A stretch of DNA of 64,000 nt from Psychromonas marina (GCF_030161115.1 NZ_BSPQ01000002.1:156318-220317), one strand, 5' to 3'; counted from the stretch's first letter, positions 16,925-27,845 are shown. Notes: generated by a model not told the origin, from the sequence alone. Program-made: numbers and translations.

Positions 16925-16935
16925 GGTAGCAGTTT

Positions 16936-17763
16936 ATGCGTCTGATGAATAGCAAGCCGAGTCGTGGAATGCGACTCGCTTTAAACCTTTTACCCTTTGT
17001 CATTTTACTGATTATCTACACTCTTGCATCCGATGCTCGTTTGTTAGAAAACCCAAGTGACAAATTATTACCCTCATGGTCGAGTTTTGCCGATGCGGTG
17101 CAACGTATGGCATTTGAGCCAAGTAAACGTACCGGTGAATATTTATTATGGGTTGATAGCGCTGCGAGCTTACAACGTCTTTTATTAGGCGTTGGTATTA
17201 GCGCGTTTATCGGCCTGATTGTGGGAGTGGTGAGTGGTATGTTGCCGCTGTTTAGAGCAACCTTTTCACCCTTAGTGACAGCTATCTCTTTAATTCCACC
17301 AATGGCGATATTACCTATTCTGTTTATCGTATTTGGTTTGGGCGAACTTTCAAAAGTGATGCTAATTATTATTGGTATCTGTCCAATCTTAATACGTGAT
17401 CTACAACTACGTACCCAATCGCTGCCAAAGGAGCAACTACTAAAAGCGCAGACCCTTGGCGCCAATAGTTGGCAAATCATGATACGTGTTGTGTTACCGC
17501 AAGTATTACCGCCACTTGTTAGTGCTGTGCGCTTAACCCTAGGCAGTGCATGGCTGTTTTTAATTGCAGGTGAAGCGATTGCTGCAACAGAAGGCTTGGG
17601 TTACCGCATCTTTTTAATTCGCCGTTATTTGGCGATGGATGTCATTTTACCCTACGTACTGTGGATCGCTGTTTTAGCTTTCCTGATGGATACTATTTTA
17701 CGTTTGATCTCTAAGCGCGCTTTTCCTTGGTATCACGGTAGAGGAGCAGACGCTCATGAGTAA
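16936..17763 (+). CDS. ABC importer permease (NitT/TauT type), guanidine operon
   Basis: Inner-membrane permease of 275 aa with about six hydrophobic segments and the BPD transporter EAA-type loop (EQLLKAQTLGANSWQIMIRVVLPQVLP split over residues about 160-185). AAGGTAG precedes the ATG. Its 3' end overlaps the ATPase start by 8 nt, so the two are translationally coupled. It would carry the substrate delivered by the preceding binding protein. Confidence 0.88.
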   Translation: MRLMNSKPSRGMRLALNLLPFVILLIIYTLASDARLLENPSDKLLPSWSSFADAVQRMAFEPSKRTGEYLLWVDSAASLQRLLLGVGISAFIGLIVGVVSGMLPLFRATFSPLVTAISLIPPMAILPILFIVFGLGELSKVMLIIIGICPILIRDLQLRTQSLPKEQLLKAQTLGANSWQIMIRVVLPQVLPPLVSAVRLTLGSAWLFLIAGEAIAATEGLGYRIFLIRRYLAMDVILPYVLWIAVLAFLMDTILRLISKRAFPWYHGRGADAHE

Positions 17764-18547
17764 AGCAATCATCGAAATCAAACAGGTTTGGAAAGAGTAC
17801 GGTGACCATGTGGTGCTGGAAAAGCTTAACTTAAACGTGCAAGCGGGTGAGTTTATCAGCATCGTTGGTGCTTCCGGTTGCGGAAAAACCTCCCTGTTAA
17901 ATATGTTATTAGGTACCGAAAAACAGAGTCGCGGTTCAATATTACTTGATGGTAAACCGATGCCTCAAGAGCCCAATGCGACACGTGGCATCGTGTTTCA
18001 AAAATACTCTGCGTTCCCTCACCTCAATGCGTTAGAAAATGTGATGTTAGGCGGCGAATTTGCCAGTTCACCCTTGCTTGGCAAGGTGTTTGGTAACGAA
18101 CGTAAAAAGTTACGTGAGCAAGCCTTGGAGATGCTAACCGCGGTCGGGTTAGCCGATGCAGCACTGCGATACCCAAGTGAGTTATCCGGCGGCATGCAGC
18201 AACGTCTCGCTATCGCACAAGCGTTGATTAAGGAGCCGCGTATTTTGTTACTTGATGAACCCTTTGGTGCGCTTGATCCGGGTATTCGCAAAGATATGCA
18301 TAAGTTGATTCGTGAGTTGTGGAAGAAACGCGGCTTAACCGTGTTTATGATCACCCATGATTTATCGGAGGGTTTTAGCCTTGGTTCGCGTGTCTGGGTG
18401 CTCGATAAACCACGTATCGACCCACATCAACCGGAACGTTTCGGAGCGCAGGTTGTTTATGATATTGACATCAATTCTGAACACAAACTTTCCAATTCCA
18501 TACAATCTTTAATAGAAAAACAGCAAGCAGCGAAAGTCGCTGTTTAG
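17756..18547 (+). CDS. ABC importer ATPase (NitT/TauT type), guanidine operon
   Basis: Nucleotide-binding subunit of 263 aa: Walker A GASGCGKTSLL, Q-loop FQKYSAFPHL, signature LSGGMQQRLAIAQAL, Walker B ILLLDEPFGALD and switch His in MITHDLSEG. It overlaps the permease by 8 nt. The next gene starts 10 nt after its stop with AGGAGAA, so the ABC genes and the enzymes form one operon. Confidence 0.9.
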   Translation: MSKAIIEIKQVWKEYGDHVVLEKLNLNVQAGEFISIVGASGCGKTSLLNMLLGTEKQSRGSILLDGKPMPQEPNATRGIVFQKYSAFPHLNALENVMLGGEFASSPLLGKVFGNERKKLREQALEMLTAVGLADAALRYPSELSGGMQQRLAIAQALIKEPRILLLDEPFGALDPGIRKDMHKLIRELWKKRGLTVFMITHDLSEGFSLGSRVWVLDKPRIDPHQPERFGAQVVYDIDINSEHKLSNSIQSLIEKQQAAKVAV

Positions 18548-18557
18548 GAGAATTTAT

Positions 18558-19325
18558 ATGCAACAACAAGTAATTGGTCAAGGTGCTATTTACCAAGATG
18601 TTATCGACGGTGCTAGCCATTGGTCGATGGTCATTCCTGCTGGAAAAGTCTTATCGTTAACTGATATTGAGGGCGGCGCGAATGTTTCGATGCTGTTTTA
18701 CAATCCAAAAAATTTATTAGAGCGTTATAACGCGCCAGATACGCTGAAGTGCCAACACACCTTTAAACTCACTCAAGGGCATTGTCTTTATTCAGATATG
18801 GGGCGCATTTTTTGCTCTATTATTGGCGATGATACGCATTGGATTGATAGTGTGGGGGGCGTTGCTAATAAGCAAAAAGTAGCGGTAAAGTGGGGCAAAA
18901 GAGATTACCAAACAGATCGTAATAACTGGTTACAAAATGGCTATGACAGCCTATTAGTTGAAGTAGCGAAATATGGATTAGGTAAACGTGACCTTGCTGC
19001 CAATATCAACCTATTTAGTAAAGTAAAAACCGATGATGAGGGTAATTTAAGTTTTGTCGCAGCACACAGTAAAGCTGGCGATAGTATTCAATTACGTTTT
19101 GAAATGGAGACTCTGGTGGTTTTAACCACTTGTCCGCATCCGATGAATCCGGCCACTGAATATCCCAATAAACCAGTAAACATCGCACTCAGCGAAGCGG
19201 CAGCTATGGCAGCGGATGATCAATGTTTAAATTCCAGTGCCGAGAATGGCCGTGGTTTTGAAAATAATCGCCGTTATAGCTGTCAGCATACACACCATCA
19301 ACATGCCGTTGTAGTAGGAGCCTAA
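18558..19325 (+). CDS. DUF1989 protein, carboxyguanidine deiminase subunit
   Basis: A 255-aa member of the urea carboxylase-associated (DUF1989) family, in tandem with a second, shorter member. Work on guanidine operons identified such pairs as the heteromeric carboxyguanidine deiminase CgdAB, converting carboxyguanidine to allophanate with ammonia release. Visible features: [20 protein letters not shown], the conserved [16 protein letters not shown] region, CSIIGDDT and the cysteine near [10 protein letters not shown], shared with the partner protein. The C-terminus carries an additional HTHHQH stretch. Which of the pair is CgdA and which is CgdB cannot be settled here. Confidence 0.87.
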   Translation: MQQQVIGQGAIYQDVIDGASHWSMVIPAGKVLSLTDIEGGANVSMLFYNPKNLLERYNAPDTLKCQHTFKLTQGHCLYSDMGRIFCSIIGDDTHWIDSVGGVANKQKVAVKWGKRDYQTDRNNWLQNGYDSLLVEVAKYGLGKRDLAANINLFSKVKTDDEGNLSFVAAHSKAGDSIQLRFEMETLVVLTTCPHPMNPATEYPNKPVNIALSEAAAMAADDQCLNSSAENGRGFENNRRYSCQHTHHQHAVVVGA

Positions 19326-19327
19326 CC

Positions 19328-19966
19328 ATGATCAGCACCAGTCAATTTAAAGCAGAGCAAGCAGTGCGCAGCGATACCGTCTTCGCAGGTGATTATTACA
19401 TGCAGGTGTTGAAAGCCGGGCAGACATTACGCATTCTTGATTTAGAAGGTAATCAAGCCGCTGACACACTTTTTTATAATGCGCATGATCCAAGCGAGCG
19501 TTATAGCGCGATGGATACCATTCGCGAGCAGGGCAATGTTTATCTAACAACAGGCACACAGTTACTCTCCAATGATGGCAACCTGATGTTAACCATCACT
19601 GCTGATACCTGTGGTCGTCACGATACCTTAGGTGGCGCCTGCGCAACGGAAAGCAATACGGTGCGTTATGCGATTGAGAAAAAATGTATGCATGCTTGTC
19701 GTGATAGCTGGTTATTAGCGGTGGCAGAAAATCCACAATATGGCCTAAGTAAACGTGATATCACCCATAACATTAATTTCTTTATGAACGTACCCGTGAG
19801 CAGTGAGGGGGGGTTAAGTTTTGCTGATGGTATTAGTGGAGCGGGGAAATATGTTGAGTTAACCGCTGCGATCGATGTGATTGTGCTGTTATCTAACTGC
19901 CCACAACTTAATAACCCTTGTAACGCTTACAACCCAACCGCAGTAGAGATGCTGATTTGGGATTGA
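19328..19966 (+). CDS. DUF1989 protein, second carboxyguanidine deiminase subunit
   Basis: A 212-aa DUF1989 protein starting 3 nt after its paralogue (TAGGAGCC before ATG). It shares the blocks [43 protein letters not shown] and [17 protein letters not shown], containing the conserved His/Cys residues expected for metal or catalytic roles. It is inferred to form the heteromeric deiminase with the preceding gene, since the order ABC-DUF1989-DUF1989-carboxylase-hydrolase is the hallmark of riboswitch-controlled guanidine operons. Confidence 0.88.
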   Translation: MISTSQFKAEQAVRSDTVFAGDYYMQVLKAGQTLRILDLEGNQAADTLFYNAHDPSERYSAMDTIREQGNVYLTTGTQLLSNDGNLMLTITADTCGRHDTLGGACATESNTVRYAIEKKCMHACRDSWLLAVAENPQYGLSKRDITHNINFFMNVPVSSEGGLSFADGISGAGKYVELTAAIDVIVLLSNCPQLNNPCNAYNPTAVEMLIWD

Positions 19967-20082
19967 ATTGAGCCACTGTTTGTCGGATTTTTTAACAGTG
20001 AAAGTAATGAGTTAATAGGGACGACCCTGTTAAACAACTCAGAAATATTTCGGGACGACCCGACCTTGTTAAGGTCATATTT

Positions 20083-23000
20083 ATGCCAATTAAAACGCCT
20101 GCAAAAATGTTTACTAAAGTATTAATCGCCAATCGTGGGGCGATTGCCTGCCGTATTATTCGTACCTTATCCGCAATGGGTATTGAAAGTGTCTCTATTT
20201 ATAGCCTTGCCGATGCCGACAGCTTGCACGTTTCTCAAGCGGATCACGCTTTTTCTCTTGGTGAAGGTGGTGCGAAGCAAACCTATCTTGATATCGATAA
20301 AGTAATCGCCATTGCCAAGCAGTGTGGTGCACAAGCGATTCACCCCGGTTATGGTTTTTTAAGTGAAAATGTTGAGTTTGTGGCTGCCTGTGAAAAAAAT
20401 GATCTTGTATTTTTAGGCCCCACATCAGAGCAGATGTTGCAGTTTGGTTTGAAGCACAGAGCACGAGAAATCGCAGAGCAAGCCAATGTACCGCTGTTAC
20501 CTGGCAGTGATCTGTTAGCGGATATTGATGATGCATTAAAATGTGCTGAAAAAATTGGTTATCCTGTGATGCTTAAAAGCACCGCGGGTGGTGGTGGTAT
20601 TGGTATGCAGCGTTGTAATAGTGCGCTGGAGCTCAGCCAAGCTTACGATTCAGTAAAAAGATTAAGTGAAAATAATTTTAGTAACAGTGCACTTTTCCTA
20701 GAAAAGTTTATTGTTCAAGCGCGCCATATTGAGGTGCAAGTATTTGGTGATGGTGAAGGCCATGCGATTGCATTAGGTGAGCGAGATTGCTCTGCGCAAC
20801 GTCGTAATCAAAAAGTGATTGAGGAGTGTCCTGCTCCTAATTTAGATGAAACATTACGTCAACAGTTACATAGCACTGCCACCCGTTTAGCGGCCTCAGT
20901 TAATTACCGTAGTGCGGGCACGGTAGAATTTGTTTTCGATCAACAAGCGCAACAGTTTTACTTTTTAGAGGTGAATACCCGCCTACAGGTTGAGCATGGT
21001 GTCACCGAGTTAGTTTATAACGTGGATCTGGTCAATTGGATGGTGAGTTTAGCTGCACAACAGCTTGCACCATTGACGGAAATTGAAAAGCAGCTGGTGG
21101 CTAATGGTCATGCTATTCAGGTGCGTTTATATGCTGAAGATGCCAATAAAGACTTTCAACCAAGTGCTGGTTTAATCAGTCATATTAATTGGGCGACCGA
21201 GGTGGAACAGGGCACATTACGACTCGACCATTGGTTAGAAAGTGGCACAGAAGTCTCACCCTTTTTTGACCCTATGTTAGCGAAGGTTATCTGCCACAGT
21301 GAAACCCGCCAACAAGCGCTTTCTGGCCTTAAGCAGGCACTCCTGAGCAGTGAAGTATATGGCATTGAAACCAATAAAGATTATCTGCATCAGCTATTAA
21401 GTAGTGAAGTCGTGGTTGATGGTTTGTTATTAACACAGACCCTTAATGAATTTGTCTATGCGCCTTGTTCAATTGATCTGCTTAGTGCGGGTACACAAAC
21501 CACCATTCAAGATTACCCTGGACGACAAGGTTACTGGGATATTGGTGTACCACCATCAGGTCCAATGGACAGTGTCAGTTTTCGTTTAGCAAATACCCTG
21601 TTGGGTAATAGTGAACAATCAGCGGCTTTAGAGATCACCGTGAGCGGTCCTTCACTGCGTTTTAATAGTGCCACCCGTTTTGTATTAACCGGCGCAACCA
21701 TTGCTGCAACACTTGATGATGTGGTTATTAAAAATGGTGATGTTATTAATGTTAATGGCGGACAAACCTTAAACCTAGGTAATATCGAAGGCGCAGGATC
21801 ACGCTGTTATTTAGCGGTGCAAGGCGGTATTCAATGCCCCGATTATTTAGGCAGTAAATCTACGTTCACGCTTGGACAATTTGGTGGTCATGCAGGGCGT
21901 GCACTGCGCACGGGTGATGTATTACATATTGAGCCGATGCCTGAGATAGAGCCAACACCAGCAATGGTGAGTACCCAACTGCCAGAAATATCTGATCAAT
22001 GGACGATTCGTGTCATTTATGGCCCACATGGTGCGCCTGATTTTTTCTGTCCAGAAGATATTGATGCCTTTTTTGATGCAACCTGGAAAGTGCATTTTAA
22101 CTCTAGCCGCACTGGTGTGCGTTTGATGGGGCCAAAACCAAAATGGGCACGAAATGATGGCGGTGAAGCGGGATTACACCCCTCTAATATTCATGATAAT
22201 GCTTATGCGGTAGGCACGATTGATTTTACAGGTGATATGCCGGTTATTTTAGGCCCTGATGGTCCAAGTCTAGGGGGATTTGTCTGTCCGGTCACCATCA
22301 TTAAAGCCGATCTTTGGAAAGTGGGTCAGCTTAAAGCGGGCGCGAATATCCGTTTTCAAGCAGTATCTATTGATGATGCACAGCAACTAGAGATTGCACA
22401 AATTGAGCAGCTAAAAGCGGGGCAATATATTGAGCAGCAAGCACCAACGCAACTGCCCGATAGCGCAATCATCAAACAGATAGATAAAACGGAATTGAAT
22501 GAGCAGGTAGTTTACCGCGCTAGTGGTGAAGATTATCTACTGGTGGAATATGGTCAGCAAGTGCTTGATGTGGCCCTGCGTTTTCGCGTTCATGCCTTGA
22601 TGCTTAAACTACAAGAGATGAACGTCATGGGGATTGCAGAGTTAACCCCGGGCATTCGTTCATTGCAGGTACATTACGATAACCTACAGCTACCACTTAA
22701 ACAGTTATTACAATGTTTAGCAGAAGCTGAACAAGCATTGGGTGATATAAGCCAATTAACCGTACCTTCAAGAATTGTGCATATTCCACTCTCTTGGGAT
22801 GATTATGCGACCCGTTTAGCGATAAAAAAATATGATGAATTAGTACGTAAAGATGCGCCTTGGTGCCCGGATAATATTGAGTTTATCCGTCGCATTAATG
22901 GCCTTGATTCCGTTGATGAGGTGAAAGAGATTGTTTTTAACGCCAGTTATTTAGTGATGGGCTTAGGTGATGTGTATTTAGGTGCACCGGTTGCAACACC

Positions 23001-23715
23001 ACTGGATCCTCGTCATCGTTTAGTGACCACAAAATATAATCCAGCAAGAACATGGACACCAGAAAATGCGGTCGGTATTGGTGGTGCTTATCTGTGTGTT
23101 TATGGCATGGAGGGACCGGGGGGGTATCAGTTTGTTGGGCGTACGCTACAGATGTGGAATCGTTACCGTAAAACCACAGAATTTACAAAACCATGGTTAT
23201 TACGTTTCTTTGATCAAATCAAATTCTACCCTGTGAGCAGTGAAGAGTTAACCCAAATTCGTCATGACTTTCCTCGTGGTGATTACCCTCTGAAAATAGA
23301 GGAAACGACGTTCAGCTTGGCAGATTACCAACAGCAGTTGGTTGATAACCAAGAATCGATAGTTAGTTTTAAAGATAAACAACAAAAAGCCTTTGAAGCG
23401 GAGCGTTTGCAATGGCAAAAAAGTGGCCAGGCTAATTTTGTTGCAGAAGAGATGACCCAGGTCGAAACCGATGTAGCGGCATTAACCACTGAGCAGCGTG
23501 GAGTAGATAGTCATGTTGCCGGCAATATTTGGAAAGTACTAGTCAAACCGGGTGAGCAAGTTAAAGCAGGACAACCCTTGTTGGTACTAGAGGCGATGAA
23601 AATGGAGATCGAAGTAGTGTCACCTAGTGCGGGTATTGTTGCTGGTGTCGTGCAAAAAGAGGGGGCTCAGGTACATGCTGGGCAACGCCTACTGATTTTG
23701 GAGAAAGCATCATGA
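20083..23715 (+). CDS. biotin-dependent guanidine carboxylase (urea carboxylase family)
   Basis: Large multidomain carboxylase of 1210 aa. In order: biotin carboxylase with ATP-grasp (about 8-460; GGGGIGMQRC, ERDCSAQRRNQKVIEECPAP), a KipA/KipI-type carboxyltransferase (about 470-1080; TIQDYPGRQGYWDIGVPPSGPMDS, later GGEAGLHPSNIHDNAY and GPGGYQFVGRT), and a C-terminal biotinyl domain with EAMKME (biotinyl Lys1173). Usually annotated urea carboxylase. The riboswitch and DUF1989 pair argue for guanidine as substrate. The residue in IDFTGD (D714), where I recall urea-specific enzymes having Asn, also fits, but that recollection should be tested. The start ATG 20083 has AAGGT upstream. Its stop overlaps the hydrolase start by 4 nt. 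Confidence 0.9.
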   Translation: MPIKTPAKMFTKVLIANRGAIACRIIRTLSAMGIESVSIYSLADADSLHVSQADHAFSLGEGGAKQTYLDIDKVIAIAKQCGAQAIHPGYGFLSENVEFVAACEKNDLVFLGPTSEQMLQFGLKHRAREIAEQANVPLLPGSDLLADIDDALKCAEKIGYPVMLKSTAGGGGIGMQRCNSALELSQAYDSVKRLSENNFSNSALFLEKFIVQARHIEVQVFGDGEGHAIALGERDCSAQRRNQKVIEECPAPNLDETLRQQLHSTATRLAASVNYRSAGTVEFVFDQQAQQFYFLEVNTRLQVEHGVTELVYNVDLVNWMVSLAAQQLAPLTEIEKQLVANGHAIQVRLYAEDANKDFQPSAGLISHINWATEVEQGTLRLDHWLESGTEVSPFFDPMLAKVICHSETRQQALSGLKQALLSSEVYGIETNKDYLHQLLSSEVVVDGLLLTQTLNEFVYAPCSIDLLSAGTQTTIQDYPGRQGYWDIGVPPSGPMDSVSFRLANTLLGNSEQSAALEITVSGPSLRFNSATRFVLTGATIAATLDDVVIKNGDVINVNGGQTLNLGNIEGAGSRCYLAVQGGIQCPDYLGSKSTFTLGQFGGHAGRALRTGDVLHIEPMPEIEPTPAMVSTQLPEISDQWTIRVIYGPHGAPDFFCPEDIDAFFDATWKVHFNSSRTGVRLMGPKPKWARNDGGEAGLHPSNIHDNAYAVGTIDFTGDMPVILGPDGPSLGGFVCPVTIIKADLWKVGQLKAGANIRFQAVSIDDAQQLEIAQIEQLKAGQYIEQQAPTQLPDSAIIKQIDKTELNEQVVYRASGEDYLLVEYGQQVLDVALRFRVHALMLKLQEMNVMGIAELTPGIRSLQVHYDNLQLPLKQLLQCLAEAEQALGDISQLTVPSRIVHIPLSWDDYATRLAIKKYDELVRKDAPWCPDNIEFIRRINGLDSVDEVKEIVFNASYLVMGLGDVYLGAPVATPLDPRHRLVTTKYNPARTWTPENAVGIGGAYLCVYGMEGPGGYQFVGRTLQMWNRYRKTTEFTKPWLLRFFDQIKFYPVSSEELTQIRHDFPRGDYPLKIEETTFSLADYQQQLVDNQESIVSFKDKQQKAFEAERLQWQKSGQANFVAEEMTQVETDVAALTTEQRGVDSHVAGNIWKVLVKPGEQVKAGQPLLVLEAMKMEIEVVSPSAGIVAGVVQKEGAQVHAGQRLLILEKAS

Positions 23716-25553
23716 GTGAGCAACAGATAATAGATCAACAGTCGATAGAACAAAGAATGACCATTGGTGCCTTGCAACAGGCTTATCGCAGTGGCGATTT
23801 AAAGGTAGAAACATTCTTAACTGAAAAGTTACAGCAGGCTAAGCTGGATGACAATAATATTTGGATAGAGACGATCTCCGAAAGCCAATTGAAAAAGATG
23901 CTCAAGCAGCTAAGCAGCAAGCCGATTGAATCGCTGCCGCTATATGGTATCCCATTTGCGATTAAAGATAATATCGACCTCTCTTTGCTGGCGACAACGG
24001 CAGGTTGTGAAGCGTATTCTTATCAACCTAAGCAATCTGCGCAGGTGGTACAATTATTAATGGAAGCGGGGGCTATCCCTCTCGGAAAAACCAATCTCGA
24101 CCAATTTGCAACCGGGTTAGTTGGGGTACGAAGCCCTTGGGGAGCGGTCAAAAACAGCGTGAACCCTGAGTATATCTCTGGCGGTTCAAGCTCGGGCAGT
24201 GCGGTAGCGGTTGCCAAAGGACAGGTGAGTTTTGCTTTGGGGACTGATACTGCTGGCTCTGGGCGTGTACCTGCGGCGCTGAATAATATTGTTGGTTTAA
24301 AAGCGACTAAAGGGTTATTAAGTTGTACTGGTGTAGTACCCGCCTGTAAAAGTTTGGATTGCGTTACCCTCTTTGCTAACAGTGTTGAGGAGTTAAATCA
24401 GCTCTTGGAGATTAGTGCACAGTGGGATGAAAAAGATTGTTACTCCCGTCCTAATAGTGCTGTTAACGGTGATGAGTGGTATCAGCCAGAAAATCGCCTA
24501 TCAAGTTTGAAAATTGGCGTGCCTAAAAAAGGGCAGTTAGCATTTTTTGGTGATAGTAGCGCGCAGAAGCTGTTTGCAAAAAATGTACAGTGTTTAAAGA
24601 AAGCGGGCGCTGAGGTTATCAGCATTGATTTTCAACCCTTTTTAGATGCTGCAAAACTACTTTATGAAGGTCCTTGGGTTGCAGAACGTTACGCTGCGAT
24701 TGAAGAATTTTTCGTAAAAGATCCCAAGCAGTGCTTATCGGTTATTGAAACCATTGTTGGTGGCGCAACCGACCATTCCGCGGTAAGCACCTTTAAAGCG
24801 ATGTATCGTTTACAAACGTTTAAAGTAGAGTGTGATGCCATTTTAGATGAACTAGATTGTATCGTTACTCCGACTGTTGGTACCACTTATACTATTGAGC
24901 AGGTTGAAGCGGATCCTATTCAGTTAAACTCAAATCTGGGTTATTACACCAATTTTATGAACCTGCTTGATTACGCTGCAATTGCGCTACCAGCTGGGTT
25001 CTTAGATTCTGGTTTACCCTTTGGAATTACCCTATTTGGGAAAGCTTTTAGTGACCGTTTATTACTCAGTGCCGGTGCGCAACTGCAACAGATTAATGAT
25101 TTCCCATTAGGGGCAACAGGATTGCCTTTAATGGCGCAAAGTGCCCATGAAAATGAGATTGATATTGCTGTTTGTGGTGCACATTTAGCCGGTTTTCCGC
25201 TCAATCATCAACTTACCGAACGAGGTGGCTTTTTAGTGAAAAGTTGTACCACTTCTAAGGATTATCGACTCTATGCATTAGCGGGTGGCCCACCATTTCG
25301 ACCCGGTTTAATTAGGGTCGAGGATAAAAGTGATCAGGGGGTTGCGATTGAGCTAGAAGTATGGCGATTGCCTATCGATAGTTTAGGCTGTTTTCTGCTA
25401 GGCATACCCAAACCATTAGGGTTAGGGAAGCTGCAACTAGCGGATAACAGCTGGGTCACTGGCTTTATCTGTGAAGGTTATGAGATAGCAGAAGCGCGCG
25501 ATATCAGTAAATATGGTGGCTGGCGAAATTATATGGAAAAGTTGGGTTTATAA
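23712..25553 (+). CDS. atzF: allophanate hydrolase
   Basis: Amidase-signature enzyme that hydrolyses allophanate to two CO2 and two NH3, the last step of the pathway. The N-terminal amidase domain (about 60-460) shows the catalytic Lys in IPFAIKDNID, the serine-rich SGGSSSGSAVAVAKG, and TDTAGSGRVPAALNN with the nucleophilic Ser region. The C-terminal domain (about 480-610) is the extra allophanate hydrolase domain ending in GGWRNYMEKLG. The 613-aa length is normal for the two-domain form. It overlaps the carboxylase by ATGA and ends just before a bidirectional terminator. Confidence 0.94.
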   Translation: MSEQQIIDQQSIEQRMTIGALQQAYRSGDLKVETFLTEKLQQAKLDDNNIWIETISESQLKKMLKQLSSKPIESLPLYGIPFAIKDNIDLSLLATTAGCEAYSYQPKQSAQVVQLLMEAGAIPLGKTNLDQFATGLVGVRSPWGAVKNSVNPEYISGGSSSGSAVAVAKGQVSFALGTDTAGSGRVPAALNNIVGLKATKGLLSCTGVVPACKSLDCVTLFANSVEELNQLLEISAQWDEKDCYSRPNSAVNGDEWYQPENRLSSLKIGVPKKGQLAFFGDSSAQKLFAKNVQCLKKAGAEVISIDFQPFLDAAKLLYEGPWVAERYAAIEEFFVKDPKQCLSVIETIVGGATDHSAVSTFKAMYRLQTFKVECDAILDELDCIVTPTVGTTYTIEQVEADPIQLNSNLGYYTNFMNLLDYAAIALPAGFLDSGLPFGITLFGKAFSDRLLLSAGAQLQQINDFPLGATGLPLMAQSAHENEIDIAVCGAHLAGFPLNHQLTERGGFLVKSCTTSKDYRLYALAGGPPFRPGLIRVEDKSDQGVAIELEVWRLPIDSLGCFLLGIPKPLGLGKLQLADNSWVTGFICEGYEIAEARDISKYGGWRNYMEKLGL

Positions 25554-25564
25554 ATGTAGTTCTA

Positions 25565-25594
25565 AAAGCGTGAGTAGGGCTCTGCTCACGCTTT
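25565..25594. terminator. bidirectional terminator between guanidine operon and lysR
   Basis: Stem AAAGCGTGAG / CTCACGCTTT (10 bp, loop TAGGGCTCTG) between two convergent genes whose stops are at 25553 and 25597. Short A and T runs flank both sides. Confidence 0.8.
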
Positions 25595-25596
25595 AT

Positions 25597-26472
25597 TCAA
25601 TCACGGCAGAGCTTTTGATTAAGAAACTCCAGTAGTAATTTTATTTTTACGCTCAGGTAACGGTTATTTGGATAAACAGCTGAAATCGCCTGCAACGGAG
25701 CACGGTAAGCTGTTAAACACTCTATCAATTTCCCCTTGTTTAATGCTTGTTCAACATAATAATCGGGCAGCTGTATCAAACCAATTCCTCTTATCGCAGC
25801 ATCGAGTAGTGCAAAACCACTATTGCAGTTAATGCTGCCATTGATACGCATATTACGCTCTCTGTCCTGTTCTCTGAATGCCCATAGTGGTGAGCTACCC
25901 ACCAAACAGTTGTGATTGTCTAATTCAGATAAGCTAAAAGGCAACCCATGTTTTTCTATGTAACTGGGCGCCGCACATACATGCAGTTGTCGCTGTGTAA
26001 GCTTTTTGGCAATCATCGTTGAGTCTTCTAAATGACCAATACGAATGGCTAAATCAATATTCTCAGTAACCAGATCTAAGGTCTGATTAGACAGTATCAA
26101 TTGTAATTTAAGCGCGGGATAAGCTTGCATAAACTCATTCAGTAGCGGTGCAATAACCTGTTCACCGTAAGTGATAGGCGCTGTGATCTTTAATACCCCT
26201 TTGGGGATTTGAGAGAGTGCCGATAATGCTAACTCTGCCTGTTTAAGCCCTTCAACTAAACCTTGGCAGTGTTGGAAATAGTGCAATCCCGCTTCAGTGA
26301 CGGTAATTTTACGTGTTGTACGCAGTAATAATTTACTCGCTAAACGTTTCTCAAGAGAGGCTACTTTTCGGCTCACTTGTGCCACAGAGGTATTAAGTTG
26401 CTGTGCCGCTTTGGTAAAGCTTTGTGTTTCCACTACCGCAACAAATTCATTAATGCCTAACCAATTGTCCAT
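25597..26472 (-). CDS. LysR-family regulator, divergent from adhC
   Basis: A 291-aa LysR protein: N-terminal winged helix (NEFVAVVETQSFTKAAQQLNTS, VSRKVASLEKRLASKLLLRTTRK, residues 8-52) and a periplasmic-binding-like effector domain. It is divergent from the glutathione-dependent formaldehyde dehydrogenase gene; LysR regulators occupy this place in many gammaproteobacteria and activate adhC/frmA. The palindrome at 26591-26606 in the shared promoter is a candidate binding site. Effector not identifiable from sequence. Confidence 0.88.
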   Translation of the reverse strand: MDNWLGINEFVAVVETQSFTKAAQQLNTSVAQVSRKVASLEKRLASKLLLRTTRKITVTEAGLHYFQHCQGLVEGLKQAELALSALSQIPKGVLKITAPITYGEQVIAPLLNEFMQAYPALKLQLILSNQTLDLVTENIDLAIRIGHLEDSTMIAKKLTQRQLHVCAAPSYIEKHGLPFSLSELDNHNCLVGSSPLWAFREQDRERNMRINGSINCNSGFALLDAAIRGIGLIQLPDYYVEQALNKGKLIECLTAYRAPLQAISAVYPNNRYLSVKIKLLLEFLNQKLCRD

Positions 26473-26493
26473 GAATGCTCCGCTTGATTTTTT

Positions 26494-26577
26494 AGTTTTT
26501 AGTTATTAGTCATTAGTCATTAGTCTGGTATGACCCTGCTAACTGCTAACTGCTAACTGCTAACTACTGACCGCTAA
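26494..26577. repeat. 7-bp tandem repeat tract (12 heptads)
   Basis: Strict 7-bp periodicity in the lysR-adhC gap: AGTTTTT, AGTTATT, AGTCATT twice, AGTCTGG, TATGACC, then CTGCTAA four times, CTACTGA and CCGCTAA, all in one register. Similar heptad tracts occur at 56987-57035 and 59068-59130. No coding content. Confidence 0.8.
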
Positions 26578-26590
26578 AAGCTTCTTTATT

Positions 26591-26656
26591 ATTACACATT
26601 TGTAATTAAGTTTTGTAATTTAACTTGATTGTTACTTTGCATTTGTTAACTATAAT
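26591..26656 (+). promoter_or_regulatory. adhC promoter with candidate LysR site
   Basis: Perfect inverted repeat ATTACA-CATT-TGTAAT (26591-26606) upstream of a sigma-70 type promoter, TTGTTA (26629-26634), 16-nt spacer, TATAAT (26651-26656). The ATG is 50 nt downstream of the -10. A further GTAATTTAAC half-like site follows the palindrome. Confidence 0.6.
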
Positions 26657-26696
26657 TCTTCTATCGTTGATTAATCAACACATCAATAACTATTAA

Positions 26697-27836
<1,140 letters not shown>

Positions 27837-27845
27837 CACTTAAAC

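Noticed and set aside
15836-25553. Reading the operon as urea amidolyase for urea use
   Set aside because: The guanidine-I riboswitch and the DUF1989 pair point to guanidine. Urea remains possible as a side substrate.
26494-26577. CRISPR-like array
   Set aside because: The unit is 7 bp, without spacers of 30 bp or cas genes.
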